A stretch of DNA of 64,000 nucleotides. It comes from Leifsonia sp. 1010 (GTDB taxonomy: Bacteria > Actinomycetota > Actinomycetes > Actinomycetales > Microbacteriaceae). The stretch lies in contig NZ_JAVDSL010000001.1 in NCBI RefSeq assembly GCF_031455295.1, positions 1,798,001-1,862,000 of the forward strand, written 5' to 3'. A program made the translations under genes and the position numbers. Positions 53,889 to 63,013 of this stretch are shown one piece after another (within the stretch, counting starts at the first letter, position 1; every line of letters starts with the position of its first letter). The notes beneath the pieces are model-generated. The model was not told the origin of the DNA, made no database searches, and worked only from the letters and a program-made list of their open reading frames with translations.

Positions 53889-55844
53889 ATGGAGGTCGGG
53901 CTCGTCATCGGAGTGCTCGCGGTGCTCACCATCGCGGCGGCGACGACCTTCGGGCCGCGGTTCGGCGTCGCTTCGCCGTTGATCCTGGTGGTCATCGGCA
54001 TCCTCGTGAGCCTGCTGCCGTTCGTCCCGGCGATCGAGCTCGAGCCCGAGTGGATCCTCGCCGGGGTGCTCCCACCACTGCTGTACTCGGCGTCCGTGTC
54101 CATGCCGGCCATGAACTTCCGGCGCGAGTTCGGGGCGATCGGCGGGCTCTCCGTCCTGCTGGTGATCGTGAGTTCCGTCCTGCTCGGGCTGTTCTTCGCG
54201 TGGGTCATCCCGGGGCTGGGGCTCGGCTGGGGTATCGCCCTCGGTGCCATCGTCAGCCCCACCGACGCCGTCGCCACCGGGATCGTCAAACGGGCGGGCG
54301 TCTCGCCGCGCGTCGTCGCCATCCTCGAGGGCGAGAGCCTGCTGAACGACGCGACCGCGCTGGTGCTGCTGCGCGCCGCGGTGGCCGCGGCCGGTGCGTC
54401 GTTCACCCTCGGCGCGGTGACGCTGTCCTTCGTGTACTCGGTGCTCGTCGCCGTCGTCTTCGGCGGGGTCGTCGGCTGGCTGAACCTGATCGTCCGCGCC
54501 CGGGTGAAGGACGCGACGGTCAACACGGTCATCTCGTTCACCGTGCCGTTCCTCGCCTCGATCCCGGCCGAGGCGCTCGGGGCGTCGGGCCTCGTGGCCG
54601 CCGTCGTCGCCGGGCTCGTGACCGGCAGCCGCGCGCCGCGCGTGCTCTCGCCGGAGCACCGGTTGTCGGACGCGCAGAACTGGCGCACGGTCGAGCTCAT
54701 CCTCGAGGGGCTCATCTTCCTGACGATGGGCTTGGAGCTGTTCGGCATCGTGCAGGACGTGCAGGACGACCACTCCGGCGTGGGCCCTGCCATCGGTGTC
54801 GCCGCGGGCGCGCTCGTGCTCACCATCCTGGTGCGCGCGGCGTTCGTCGCGCCGCTGCTCGCTCTGCTCGCCCGTCGCAGTAAGCGGGGGCAACGGATCC
54901 GGCCACGCCTGGAGCAATTGCAGGAGCACCTGACCGATCCGGAAGCGGTGCGGCGCGGCATCGCCGAGCGCCTTGCCAAGCCGGGGGAGCAGCGGGCGCT
55001 CGCCGCCGGCCCGTCGGCGTTCGACGGGGATGCGGGCGACGTCGGAGACGAGTCCGGCGCGGGATCGGGTGCCGACGTGCCGGCGGATGCTGCGCCCGAC
55101 GCTGCCGCCGTTGCGTCGTCTGCGGTCCCGGCGACCGTGGTCCCCGATCCGGCGTTTCCGGACCCGGCCTTCCCGGACCCGGCCTTCCCGGACCGCGCCT
55201 TCGGCGACTCCGAGGGCCGTCGCCCGATCTCGCCCAAGCAGGCCGAACGGCGTCGTCGCCGGCTCGCGCGTCGCGGCATCCCGACGGTCGAGAACCTGAC
55301 GCGCTTCGGCACACGCCTCCGACGGCTTCTCGCCGACATCGAGTACTTCACGGGTGCGCCGCTCGGCTGGCGCGAGGGCACCATCGTGGTGTGGGCGGGG
55401 ATGCGCGGCGCGGTAACCGTCGCGGCCGCACAGTCGCTGCCCGGCGAGACCCCGGGGCGATCGGTCCTCGTGCTCATCGCCTTCCTCGTGGCTGCCGGCT
55501 CCCTGCTGCTCCAGGGCGGCACTCTCGGCCTCGTGCTCAAGGCCGTGAAGCCCGCGGCGGCTGACCCGGAGGCCGAGCGGCTGGAACGGCGCAAGCTGAT
55601 GGAGCTCCTCTACGAGGCGGCGAAGACCGTCCCGGTGCCGAAGACCACCGAGCGCACGCCGGAGGCGTTCGCCGAGCACAAGAAGGCGCGCCTCGCCCAG
55701 CTGCGTGCCCAGCGCGACGCCCTCCTCGACGCGCGCGACGACGGCGCCTTCAGCGCCGACGTCCTCGCCGGCGCTCTGAGCAACCTCGACGCCGACGAGA
55801 TCAGCATCGACCTGAAGGGCGACCCCACGGAGGCCACCGGCTGA
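53889..55844 (+). CDS. CPA1-family cation:proton antiporter with long repeat-bearing loop
   Basis: A 651-residue antiporter. N-terminal helices include VLPPLLYSASVSMPAMNFRR, AIVSPTDAVATGIVKRAG and EGESLLNDATALVLLRAAV, the conserved ion-site regions. About 165 residues (~325-490), acidic and Ala/Pro-rich with four PDPAF/PDRAF repeats, interrupt the membrane domain before the last helices (VVWAGMRGAVTVAAAQSLP). A ~90-residue soluble tail follows. It exchanges sodium or potassium for protons; the loop is unusual. GGGAGGG precedes the ATG. Confidence 0.88.
   Translation: MEVGLVIGVLAVLTIAAATTFGPRFGVASPLILVVIGILVSLLPFVPAIELEPEWILAGVLPPLLYSASVSMPAMNFRREFGAIGGLSVLLVIVSSVLLGLFFAWVIPGLGLGWGIALGAIVSPTDAVATGIVKRAGVSPRVVAILEGESLLNDATALVLLRAAVAAAGASFTLGAVTLSFVYSVLVAVVFGGVVGWLNLIVRARVKDATVNTVISFTVPFLASIPAEALGASGLVAAVVAGLVTGSRAPRVLSPEHRLSDAQNWRTVELILEGLIFLTMGLELFGIVQDVQDDHSGVGPAIGVAAGALVLTILVRAAFVAPLLALLARRSKRGQRIRPRLEQLQEHLTDPEAVRRGIAERLAKPGEQRALAAGPSAFDGDAGDVGDESGAGSGADVPADAAPDAAAVASSAVPATVVPDPAFPDPAFPDPAFPDRAFGDSEGRRPISPKQAERRRRRLARRGIPTVENLTRFGTRLRRLLADIEYFTGAPLGWREGTIVVWAGMRGAVTVAAAQSLPGETPGRSVLVLIAFLVAAGSLLLQGGTLGLVLKAVKPAAADPEAERLERRKLMELLYEAAKTVPVPKTTERTPEAFAEHKKARLAQLRAQRDALLDARDDGAFSADVLAGALSNLDADEISIDLKGDPTEATG
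55143..55202 (+). repeat. Four 15-bp tandem repeats coding PDPAF
   Basis: Codons 419-438 of the antiporter read PDPAF three times and PDRAF once; the two middle units are identical at the DNA level. Such in-frame repeats can change number by slippage. Confidence 0.9.
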
Positions 55845-56058
55845 CGCGTGCCGCTGGCCGGCCCGCGAAACGGAGGTGTTTCCGCCGGTTTCCCCTTCCG
55901 ATCTCCTCCGGTCGTGGCGTTCCGGCGGCGTGTCGGCTCCGATCTCCTCCCTTCCGTCCTCCGGGACGCGAGGTGTCCACAGTCGACACCCGAGGGGATC
56001 TCTCCACAGATCGCCCCCGTCCGTCCTGACGGCAGGCGCCCTTCCGCAGGATGGGGAT

Positions 56059-56916
56059 ATGGATTGGATGACGGAACTCACTCGCCTCGGCGGCGCAGCG
56101 TCGCTCGGCCAACTGAAGGAGGCCGGGGCACGAGGGCACATCCTGTCCGCCGCCGTCCGCGAGGGTCGCCTGGTGCGGCCGCGGAACGGCCGCTATGCCC
56201 TTCCCGGAATCGGTGAGGCCGCGCTCACGGCGCTGCGGACCGGTGGCCGCCTGGCGTGCGTCACCGCCGCGCGCACATACGGTCTGTGGGGCGGAAGGGA
56301 CGAGCGGACGCATCTGCTGATCCCTCCGCATGCGGGGCGCTCAGCGGCCGTCGATGATCGGACAGTCCGTCATTGGCGTCCCGCGGAACGGCACCACGAA
56401 GTGTGGCGGGTCTCACTGGCCGATTGTCTCCGCAGCGTCGTGCGGTGCGCAGACGAAGAGACCGCCGTCGCCGTGCTCGATACGGCGATTTCGAGTGGCC
56501 AGATGACCCGGCATCGGCTGCGACGGATCTTCGCGGATGAACCGCTGCAATCCAGGAACATCGCCAAACGCGCACGGCCAGGGTCCGACTCGGGTGTCGA
56601 ATCCGTGCTGCGTCAGCGTCTCACCGCCCGCGGACATATCGTCGAGCAGCAACTGGCCGTCGACGGAGTAGGTCGGGTGGACGCCCGCGTGGATGGCGTG
56701 CTCTATCTGGAGATCGACGGCTTCGAGTTCCACGCCGATCGCGAAGCGTTCGAGCGCGATCGCCGCCGCGATGTGGTCATGACGCTGAGGGGTCTGCCGA
56801 GATTGCGGCTGACGGCGCGTCAGGTGCTTCGGAGCCCGGAGGCGACGGTGGCGACCGTCGAGGAGTTGCTCGGGTCGCTGGAAAGGGAGGAGTTCCGTCG
56901 TGCGGCGGCGGGATGA
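56059..56916 (+). CDS. AbiEi-like N-terminal domain with DUF559 nuclease-like C-terminus
   Basis: A 285-residue protein. The N-terminus (LGGAASLGQLKEAGARGHIL, GRLVRPRNGRYALPG) is the winged-helix type of AbiEi family antitoxins. The C-terminus (GVLYLEIDGFEFHADREAFERDRRRD, then MTLRGLPRLRLTARQVL) matches DUF559, a Vsr-like PD-(D/E)xK fold with Asp, Glu and Asp seen. It is common and solitary in actinobacteria. No AbiEii toxin is adjacent, so a true toxin-antitoxin pair is unlikely. Start 56059 is the best-fitting ATG, without a clear ribosome site. Confidence 0.8.
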   Translation: MDWMTELTRLGGAASLGQLKEAGARGHILSAAVREGRLVRPRNGRYALPGIGEAALTALRTGGRLACVTAARTYGLWGGRDERTHLLIPPHAGRSAAVDDRTVRHWRPAERHHEVWRVSLADCLRSVVRCADEETAVAVLDTAISSGQMTRHRLRRIFADEPLQSRNIAKRARPGSDSGVESVLRQRLTARGHIVEQQLAVDGVGRVDARVDGVLYLEIDGFEFHADREAFERDRRRDVVMTLRGLPRLRLTARQVLRSPEATVATVEELLGSLEREEFRRAAAG

Positions 56917-56920
56917 CGCG

Positions 56921-56969
56921 CGAAAGGGAGGAGCTTCCGGCCGGGTGTCGGCGGTGCTCCTCCCTTTCG
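56921..56969. repeat. Inverted repeat after the AbiEi/DUF559 gene
   Basis: Arms CGAAAGGGAGGAGC (56921-56934) and its exact complement (56956-56969) flank a 21-nt loop. A near-copy of the left arm lies at 56881-56897 inside the gene end. The convergent position suggests a terminator. Confidence 0.75.
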
Positions 56970-57030
56970 GAAGGTGGTTGGCGGCGGGCCGGGCGCGCGT
57001 GATGGCGCGGCTCGGGAGACGGACGCCGGT

Positions 57031-57084
57031 GTCAGACGACGCGGTGGTGTTCGACGATGCGGTGGTGTTCGACGATGCGGTGGT
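57031..57084. repeat. 18-bp tandem repeat at the 3' end of the carboxylase gene
   Basis: Three 18-bp units in a row (GTTCGACGATGCGGTGGT type, one variant starting GTCAGACGAC) end at the stop codon of the carboxylase, whose last codons form a partial fourth unit. It is six codons per unit. Confidence 0.9.
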
Positions 57085-57085
57085 G

Positions 57086-58849
57086 TCAGACGATGTTGAG
57101 CAGCAGGTGGCCCGACGAGACCGTCTCGCCGACGCTCGCGTTGATGCCGGAGACGGTGCCGTCCTTGTGGGCGGTCAGCGGCTGCTCCATCTTCATGGCC
57201 TCGAGCACGAGCACCAGGTCGCCCTTGACGACCAGGTCGCCGTCGGCGACGGCGACCTTCACCACGGTCGCCTGCATGGGAGCGGTGACGGAGTCGCCGG
57301 TGGCCGTGTCGACCGCGTGCGCGGCGCCGCGGCGGCGCGGAGCGGGCGCTCCGGACGGCTCGCCGGCACCACCACTGAGGAGCCGAGCAGGGAGGGAGAC
57401 CTCGATGCGCTTGCCCTCGACCTCGACGACGACGTTGCTGCGACGCTCAGCGGCGGGCTGGTCGCCGAGCTCGCCCGACCACGGCTCGATCTCGTTGACC
57501 CACTCGGTCTCGATCCAGCGGGTGTAGACGGAGAACGGCTCGCCGTCCTGAGGTGCGAAGGCCGGGTCGCGCACGATGGCGCGGTGGAAGGGGAGGACGG
57601 TCGGGAGGCCCGCCACCTCGAACTCGTCCAGCGCGCGACGGGAGCGCTCGAGGGCCTCCTCGCGGCTGGCACCGGTCACGATGAGCTTGGCCAGCATGGA
57701 GTCGAACGAGCCACTGATCACGTCGCCCGCCTGGATGCCGCTGTCGACGCGGACGCCGGGGCCGCTGGGGGCCTTGAACACGTGGACGGGCCCAGGGGAG
57801 GGGATGAAGCCGCGGCCGGCGTCCTCACCGTTGATGCGGAACTCGAACGAGTGGCCGCGGGGGGCCGGGTCGTCGTAGTCGAGCTCGCCGCCCTCGGCGA
57901 GTCGGAACTGCTCGCGGACGAGATCGATGCCGGTGACCTCTTCGGAGACGCAGTGCTCGACCTGAAGGCGGGTGTTCACCTCGAGGAAGGAGACGGTGCC
58001 GTCCTTGCCGATGAGGAACTCGCACGTCCCGGCGCCCTGGTAGCCGACCTCTTTGAGGATGGCCTTGGACGACGAGTAGAGCTTCTCGGTCTGCTCGGGG
58101 GTCAGGAACGGCGCGGGCGCCTCCTCGACGAGCTTCTGGTGGCGGCGCTGCAGCGAGCAGTCGCGGGTGGAGACGACGACGACGTTGCCGTAGGCGTCCG
58201 CGAGGCACTGGGTCTCGACGTGACGCGGCTGGTCGAGGTACTTCTCGACGAAGCACTCGCCCCGGCCGAAGGCGGCGATCGCCTCACGCGTGGCCGACTC
58301 GAACAGCTCCGCTACTTCCTCACGGGCGCGGGCGACCTTCAGGCCGCGGCCGCCGCCGCCGAACGCCGCCTTGATGGCGACGGGGAGGCCGTAGACGTCG
58401 ACGAAGTCGAGCACCTCAGCGGCGTCCTTGACCGGATTGAGGGTTCCGGGGGCCAGCGGCGCGCCCACCTTCTCGGCGACGTGACGCGCCGAGACCTTGT
58501 CGCCCAGGCGCTCGATGGCGTCAGGGGAGGGGCCGATCCAGGTCAGCCCGGCATCGATGACGGCGCGGGCGAAGTCTGCGTTCTCGGCAAGGAAGCCGTA
58601 ACCCGGGTGCACGGCGTCCGCGCCGGAGCGGCGCGCGACCGACAGGAGCTTGTCGATGACGAGGTACGTCTCGGCGCTCGTGGTCCCGTCCAGCGCGTAC
58701 GCCTCGTCAGCGAGGCGGACGTGGAGGGCGTCCCGGTCCTGGTCCGCGTATACGGCGACGGAGGCGATCCCGCTGTCCTTCGCCGCACGGATGACGCGGA
58801 CGGCGATCTCGCCGCGGTTGGCGATCAAAACCTTGGTGATACGTGGCAC
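57086..58849 (-). CDS. Acyl-CoA carboxylase alpha subunit (biotin carboxylase plus BCCP)
   Basis: A 587-residue fusion typical of actinobacteria (AccA3-like). Residues 1-450 are a biotin carboxylase with [30 protein letters not shown] and [18 protein letters not shown]. The C-terminus is a biotin carrier domain with EAMKMEQPL, where Lys553 takes biotin. It carboxylates biotin for acetyl- or propionyl-CoA carboxylases, with beta subunits encoded elsewhere. The start is a GTG; TAGGCT lies 8 nt upstream. It is followed by an 18-bp tandem repeat. Confidence 0.95.
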   Translation of the reverse strand: MPRITKVLIANRGEIAVRVIRAAKDSGIASVAVYADQDRDALHVRLADEAYALDGTTSAETYLVIDKLLSVARRSGADAVHPGYGFLAENADFARAVIDAGLTWIGPSPDAIERLGDKVSARHVAEKVGAPLAPGTLNPVKDAAEVLDFVDVYGLPVAIKAAFGGGGRGLKVARAREEVAELFESATREAIAAFGRGECFVEKYLDQPRHVETQCLADAYGNVVVVSTRDCSLQRRHQKLVEEAPAPFLTPEQTEKLYSSSKAILKEVGYQGAGTCEFLIGKDGTVSFLEVNTRLQVEHCVSEEVTGIDLVREQFRLAEGGELDYDDPAPRGHSFEFRINGEDAGRGFIPSPGPVHVFKAPSGPGVRVDSGIQAGDVISGSFDSMLAKLIVTGASREEALERSRRALDEFEVAGLPTVLPFHRAIVRDPAFAPQDGEPFSVYTRWIETEWVNEIEPWSGELGDQPAAERRSNVVVEVEGKRIEVSLPARLLSGGAGEPSGAPAPRRRGAAHAVDTATGDSVTAPMQATVVKVAVADGDLVVKGDLVLVLEAMKMEQPLTAHKDGTVSGINASVGETVSSGHLLLNIV

Positions 58850-58943
58850 AGTTCCCTAGCCTATTGCTCGAAATCGGAGTCGATTTGGGCGATCCCCACA
58901 AAAATGGGCGACCGAAGACTCCGGCAGCCTACAACGCCTTGCG

Positions 58944-59582
58944 TCAGTGGCCGCGGTTCCAGAGCGAAGTCCACGACACGCCCAGCTCGCGAACGAGCTC
59001 CCGCAGCGTCGAGAGGGAGAGCCCCACCACGGTGCTCGGATCGCCGTCCACCCGCGTGATGAAGGGACCACCGAGGCTGTCGATCGTGAACGATCCCGCA
59101 ACCTCGAGCGGCTCGCCGCTCGCCACGTAGGCGTCGATCTCGTCGTCGGTGACGTCCGCGAACGTGACGGAGGCGACGGCGGTCGCGCCGGCCGCGGCGT
59201 TCTCCCGCCCGTCGCGGTGGTCGATGAGCCAGTGGCCGGAATGGAGCGTCCCCGTGCGTCCGCGTTGCTGCATCCACCGCTCGCGGGCGACCTCGGGCAG
59301 GTGGGGCTTGCCGTGGATGGCGCCGTCGATCGCGAAGGCCGAGTCGCCGCCCAGGATCAGGCCGTCGATCGGCTCACCGTCCAGGGTGCCGCGCACCGCC
59401 TCCGCCTTCAGCCGAGCGAGGAACTGGACCATCGCGTCGGCGCTCAGCGGGCCGTGCTCGGCCTCCGCTGCGGCGACGGCCGCCGGTTCGTCGACGTGCG
59501 AAGGGACGACCACCGGCTCGACGCCGGCGGCGCGCAGCAACGCGAGGCGGGCGGGCGAGGTGGAGGCGAGGTAGAGGCGCAT
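58944..59582 (-). CDS. maf: Maf-family nucleotide pyrophosphatase
   Basis: A 212-residue Maf protein. RLYLASTSPARLALLRAAGV opens the fold; ILGGDSAFAIDGAIHGKP, the invariant GSFTIDSLGGPFI and GDPSTVVGLSL follow. Family members hydrolyse dTTP, UTP and modified nucleotides and are linked to cell division. It lies upstream of the carboxylase gene and is divergent from the RNA methyltransferase across 24 bp. Confidence 0.93.
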   Translation of the reverse strand: MRLYLASTSPARLALLRAAGVEPVVVPSHVDEPAAVAAAEAEHGPLSADAMVQFLARLKAEAVRGTLDGEPIDGLILGGDSAFAIDGAIHGKPHLPEVARERWMQQRGRTGTLHSGHWLIDHRDGRENAAAGATAVASVTFADVTDDEIDAYVASGEPLEVAGSFTIDSLGGPFITRVDGDPSTVVGLSLSTLRELVRELGVSWTSLWNRGH

Positions 59583-59606
59583 GGTCACCTGTGGGATGCT
59601 CGAAGG

Positions 59607-60899
59607 ATGCCCCAGAAGGACGAGGTCGAACTCGACATTACCAACGTGGCCCACGGCGGGGTGTTCGTCGCACGCCATGAAGGCCGGGTCGTCTTCGTGC
59701 CCGACACGATGCCGGACGAGCGGGTGCGCGTCCGCATCGCGGACACCAGCCACGAGCGGTTCTGGCGCGGAGAGGTCGTGGAGGTCGTCGAGCCCGCACC
59801 GGAACGGCAACCGCACGTGTGGGGAGCCGCTGCCATCGAGCGCCGTCCCGCCGATCGTGCGGGCGGCGCCGAGTTCGGGCACATCCGCCTCGAGCACCAG
59901 CGTGAGCTGAAGCGCCGCGTGATCGAAGACGCGCTGCAACGCACCGCCAAGCTGTCCGCCGACGCCATCGCCACGGCAGGGGTGGACGGAGAACGGGTCC
60001 GGGTGGAGGCGGTGGACGGCGAGACGGTCGACGGCACCGGATGGCGCACCCGCGTCCGCCTGCAGGTCGACGGCACCGGCCGCCTCGGTCCGTACGCTCA
60101 GCGCTCCCACACCGTCATCCCCGTCACCGACCTGCCCCTCGCGACCGACGCCGTCCAAGAGGCCACCCCGTTCGGGCAGCTGTTCCCCGGAGCCGAGTCG
60201 GTCGATGTCGTCGCCACCGGGCTCGGCGCCTCGCATGTGCTCGTCAACGACAAGCCCGTACGCTCCGGCCGCCGGAACGTCCGCCCGCGGCGCCGCCCCG
60301 TCCCCATCCGCGAGCGCGTCGGAGACCGCGAGTTCCGCCTGGACGCACGCGGCTTCTGGCAGGTGCACCGCGGCGCGGCGCAGACCCTGACGAGCGCGGT
60401 GCAGTCCGCTGTCGACGAGGCGCTCTTCGACCCCCGCGCGGCGAACCTCGACCTGTACGGCGGCGTCGGCCTCCTCGCGGCCGCTCTGGGCGACCGCTTC
60501 GGCTCGACGCTCCGCATCACCTCCGTCGAGAGCGACGAGGCCGCAACCGACGACGCGGCCGAGAACCTCGCCGACTGGGTCGGCGCCTCGGCGATCACCG
60601 ACCGTGTCGAGCGTTACGTCACCCGGCTCGCGGGCGAGGCATCGGCGGCCGAGCGCGCCCGGCTCCGTGCCGCGACGGTCGTGCTCGACCCGCCCCGCTC
60701 CGGGGCCGGTCGCGAGGTCGTCGACGCGATCGCCTCCCTCTCGCCCGCCCAGGTGGTCTACGTCGCCTGCGATCCCGTCGCGCTGGCCCGCGACCTCGCC
60801 TTCTTCGCGGGGCGCGGCTACGACCTGCGCGGGATGCGCGCCTTCGACCTCTTCCCGAACACCCACCACGTCGAAGCCGTCGCCACCCTCACCCGCTGA
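59607..60899 (+). CDS. Class I SAM-dependent RNA methyltransferase (TrmA/RlmC/D family)
   Basis: A 430-residue m5U-type methyltransferase. A TRAM domain (ELDITNVAHGGVFVARHEGRV) comes first. FWQVHRGAAQTLTSAV, NLDLYGGVGLLAAAL, VVLDPPRSGAG and VYVACDPVALARDL (nucleophilic cysteine) with DLFPNTHHVEAV are the catalytic core. The N-terminal 4Fe-4S cysteine cluster of RlmD is absent. The start at 59607 is 24 bp from the divergent maf gene. The target uridine cannot be told from sequence. Confidence 0.9.
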   Translation: MPQKDEVELDITNVAHGGVFVARHEGRVVFVPDTMPDERVRVRIADTSHERFWRGEVVEVVEPAPERQPHVWGAAAIERRPADRAGGAEFGHIRLEHQRELKRRVIEDALQRTAKLSADAIATAGVDGERVRVEAVDGETVDGTGWRTRVRLQVDGTGRLGPYAQRSHTVIPVTDLPLATDAVQEATPFGQLFPGAESVDVVATGLGASHVLVNDKPVRSGRRNVRPRRRPVPIRERVGDREFRLDARGFWQVHRGAAQTLTSAVQSAVDEALFDPRAANLDLYGGVGLLAAALGDRFGSTLRITSVESDEAATDDAAENLADWVGASAITDRVERYVTRLAGEASAAERARLRAATVVLDPPRSGAGREVVDAIASLSPAQVVYVACDPVALARDLAFFAGRGYDLRGMRAFDLFPNTHHVEAVATLTR

Positions 60900-60931
60900 C
60901 GCGCTGACCCGCTGACCCGGCGACCCGCTGA
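60892..60931 (+). repeat. Five 8-bp tandem repeats over a stop codon
   Basis: CCCGCTGA units (with CGCGCTGA and CCCGGCGA variants) run head to tail. The first contains the methyltransferase stop TGA, and the 8-bp period puts TGA in each of the three frames. Confidence 0.85.
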
Positions 60932-61028
60932 CCGACTGGCGCGCGGGCGCGCCGTCGCGCGTCGACGACCGAGCCCGCGCACCCGGACGCGCTGGCGCCC
61001 GGACGACCGTCCGCATGCATTCACCCCC

Positions 61029-61034
61029 TACGAT
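61029..61034 (+). promoter_or_regulatory. -10 box of the response regulator gene, leaderless type
   Basis: TACGAT, 7 nt before the ATG at 61042. Confidence 0.5.
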
Positions 61035-61041
61035 GGTCAAC

Positions 61042-61701
61042 ATGGTGCGGGTGGCAATCGTCGATGATCACGAGTCCGTGCGTCTCGGGCTGAAGGCGGC
61101 CTGCCAGGACGCCGGGTACGACGTGATCGTCACCGCGCCCACGGTGGACGACTTCGTCGCCCAGCTCGGCTCGCAGGAATGCGACGTGGTCGTCCTCGAC
61201 CTGTCCCTGGGCGACGGCTCGAAGGTGACCGACAACGTCAAGCGGGCCCAGGCGACCGGGGCCGCTGTGCTGGTGCACAGCATCGCCGACCGCGTCGCGA
61301 GCGTTCGCGAGGCGCTCGCCGCCGGAGCTGCAGGCGTCATCCCGAAGTCATCGCCCACCACCACCGTCATCAGCGCCATCGCCACCGTCGCCCGCGGCGA
61401 CGTCCTGAACAACCTCGAGTGGGCGACGGCGATCGACGCCGACAGCGACTTCGCCAAAGCGCAGCTCGGGCGTCGCGAGCGCGACGTCCTCCACCTATAC
61501 GCCTCCGGACTCCCCCTGAAGGCGGTCGCCGCCCAGCTGGGAATCGCGAACTCCACCGCCCGCGAATACCTCGACCGCATCCGCGTGAAATACGTGGAGG
61601 TCGGCCGGCCGGCGCCGACGAAGGTGGACCTCCTCCGACGCGCCGTGGAGGACGGCATCCTTCCCGGGCTCGACCCCGAGACGGGCAATGAGCGCTCCTA
61701 G
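61042..61701 (+). CDS. LuxR-type (NarL-like) response regulator
   Basis: A 219-residue two-component regulator. The receiver has DDHESVRLG and phosphate-accepting Asp53 in VVLDLSLGDG, with Lys in VIPKSS. The C-terminal LuxR helix-turn-helix is LGRRERDVLHLYASGLPLKAVAAQLGI and further. The ATG at 61042 is chosen from the promoter spacing; ATGs at 61033 and 61015 lie in frame. It overlaps the sensor gene by 14 bp, and its target is unknown. Confidence 0.92.
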   Translation: MVRVAIVDDHESVRLGLKAACQDAGYDVIVTAPTVDDFVAQLGSQECDVVVLDLSLGDGSKVTDNVKRAQATGAAVLVHSIADRVASVREALAAGAAGVIPKSSPTTTVISAIATVARGDVLNNLEWATAIDADSDFAKAQLGRRERDVLHLYASGLPLKAVAAQLGIANSTAREYLDRIRVKYVEVGRPAPTKVDLLRRAVEDGILPGLDPETGNERS

Positions 61702-63013
61702 CGGGGTTCGCCCCGGGGCGCCGCTCGAACCGGCCAAGCCCCGCAACCCCCTCAGCCGGGCGCGGATCGAGCGCATCTCCGACCGGACCGTGTCGGCCTT
61801 CGGGCTCGTCTTCGGCCTGCAGACCCTGCCGACGGCCCTCGGTCAGCTCAGCGCCCTCCGCGAACCGTGGGGTGCCGTCTGGATGATCGTCGTGTTCGGC
61901 GGCCTCGCCCTCACCGTGATCCTGGCGATCGTGCAGCGCGGGGTGAAGATCGCGATGGGCGTCCTGTCCATCCTGTACCTCGCCGCCATCGTCACGTGGC
62001 CGCTGCTCGTCCGCGACCCGAGCGCGTTCAGTTCGGACAAGCCGTGGCTGTGGTTCCTCTGCTCGGTGTTCACCGCGTTCGCCGCGGTCGCCTACCCGCT
62101 CTGGCTCGCGATCGTGTACACCTTCGTCGCCCCCATCGCCTACGGCGTCGTCCGGGCCCTGCCCGCCGGCGGCGGCGTCGGGTTCGAGCTGGCGGCGCTC
62201 GACACCATCTACGCCGTCATCCTGGGCGGTGTCATCCTCGCGATCATCGCCATGATGCGGCAGGCGTCCAGCGCCGTGGACGCGGCCCAGAGCCAGGCTC
62301 TCGCGCGCTACGCCACGGCTGTCCGCCAGCACGCCACCGAGGTGGAGCGCGTGCAGGTCGACGCCATCGTCCACGACAGCGTTCTGACGACCCTCCTCTC
62401 GGCCGCGTCCGCCCGGTCGCCGGAGCAGAAGGAGCTCGCCGCCGCGATGGCCGCCGATGCGATCGGGCACCTCCACGCGGCCGAGGCGTCGACTCCGGAG
62501 GACCAGTCCCTCGTCGGCCTCAGCCAGCTCGCTGAGCGGCTGGCGACCTCCGCCAACGCCTTCTCGTCGCCGTTCGCCGTCGAGGTGCGCGACGTCGAGG
62601 TGCACATGCTGCCCGTGAATGTCGCGGAGGCGGTCTACTCGGCTGCCGTCCAGGCGATGGTGAACAGCATGCAGCACGCCGGCGGCCCGGAGGTGCACCG
62701 CAGCCTGTCGATCCGCGGGGGCGGCCCCGCGGCCACCGTCGAGATCATCGTCGGCGACGACGGACGCGGGTTCACCGAGGCGGAGGTCCCGGCGGAGCGG
62801 CTCGGCCTGCGGATCAGCATCCGCGACCGTCTGGCCAAGGTGGGTGGCCGTGCGAACATCCGCTCGGAGCCGGGTGAGGGAACGACGGTCACGATCCTCT
62901 GGCCCTCAGCCGAGCCGCAGCCCGTCGGTGCGCAGGCGCCCGGAGCAGCGCGCTCCGACCAGCAGGGGTCCTTCGCCCCGCGTGAGCCCCGCGAGACGGA
63001 GGCGGCGGAGTGA
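61688..63013 (+). CDS. Membrane sensor kinase with degenerate dimerisation box
   Basis: A 441-residue membrane protein with four to six helices in the first 190 residues, a coiled linker, His229 in AIVHDSVLTTLLSAA (a likely phospho-site, not a standard HisKA_3 motif) and a GHKL ATPase (AVQAMVNSMQHAGG, VGDDGRGF, GEGTTVTILWP). It is the partner of the overlapping response regulator. The stop overlaps the next gene by GTGA. The signal is unknown. Confidence 0.85.
   Translation: MSAPSGVRPGAPLEPAKPRNPLSRARIERISDRTVSAFGLVFGLQTLPTALGQLSALREPWGAVWMIVVFGGLALTVILAIVQRGVKIAMGVLSILYLAAIVTWPLLVRDPSAFSSDKPWLWFLCSVFTAFAAVAYPLWLAIVYTFVAPIAYGVVRALPAGGGVGFELAALDTIYAVILGGVILAIIAMMRQASSAVDAAQSQALARYATAVRQHATEVERVQVDAIVHDSVLTTLLSAASARSPEQKELAAAMAADAIGHLHAAEASTPEDQSLVGLSQLAERLATSANAFSSPFAVEVRDVEVHMLPVNVAEAVYSAAVQAMVNSMQHAGGPEVHRSLSIRGGGPAATVEIIVGDDGRGFTEAEVPAERLGLRISIRDRLAKVGGRANIRSEPGEGTTVTILWPSAEPQPVGAQAPGAARSDQQGSFAPREPRETEAAE

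Noticed and set aside
56059-56916. Type IV toxin-antitoxin system
   Set aside because: Only the AbiEi-like domain is present, fused to DUF559; no AbiEii nucleotidyltransferase toxin lies beside it.
59607-60899. RlmD-like iron-sulfur methyltransferase
   Set aside because: The N-terminal cluster cysteines are absent, so only the general TrmA/RlmC/D family is assigned.
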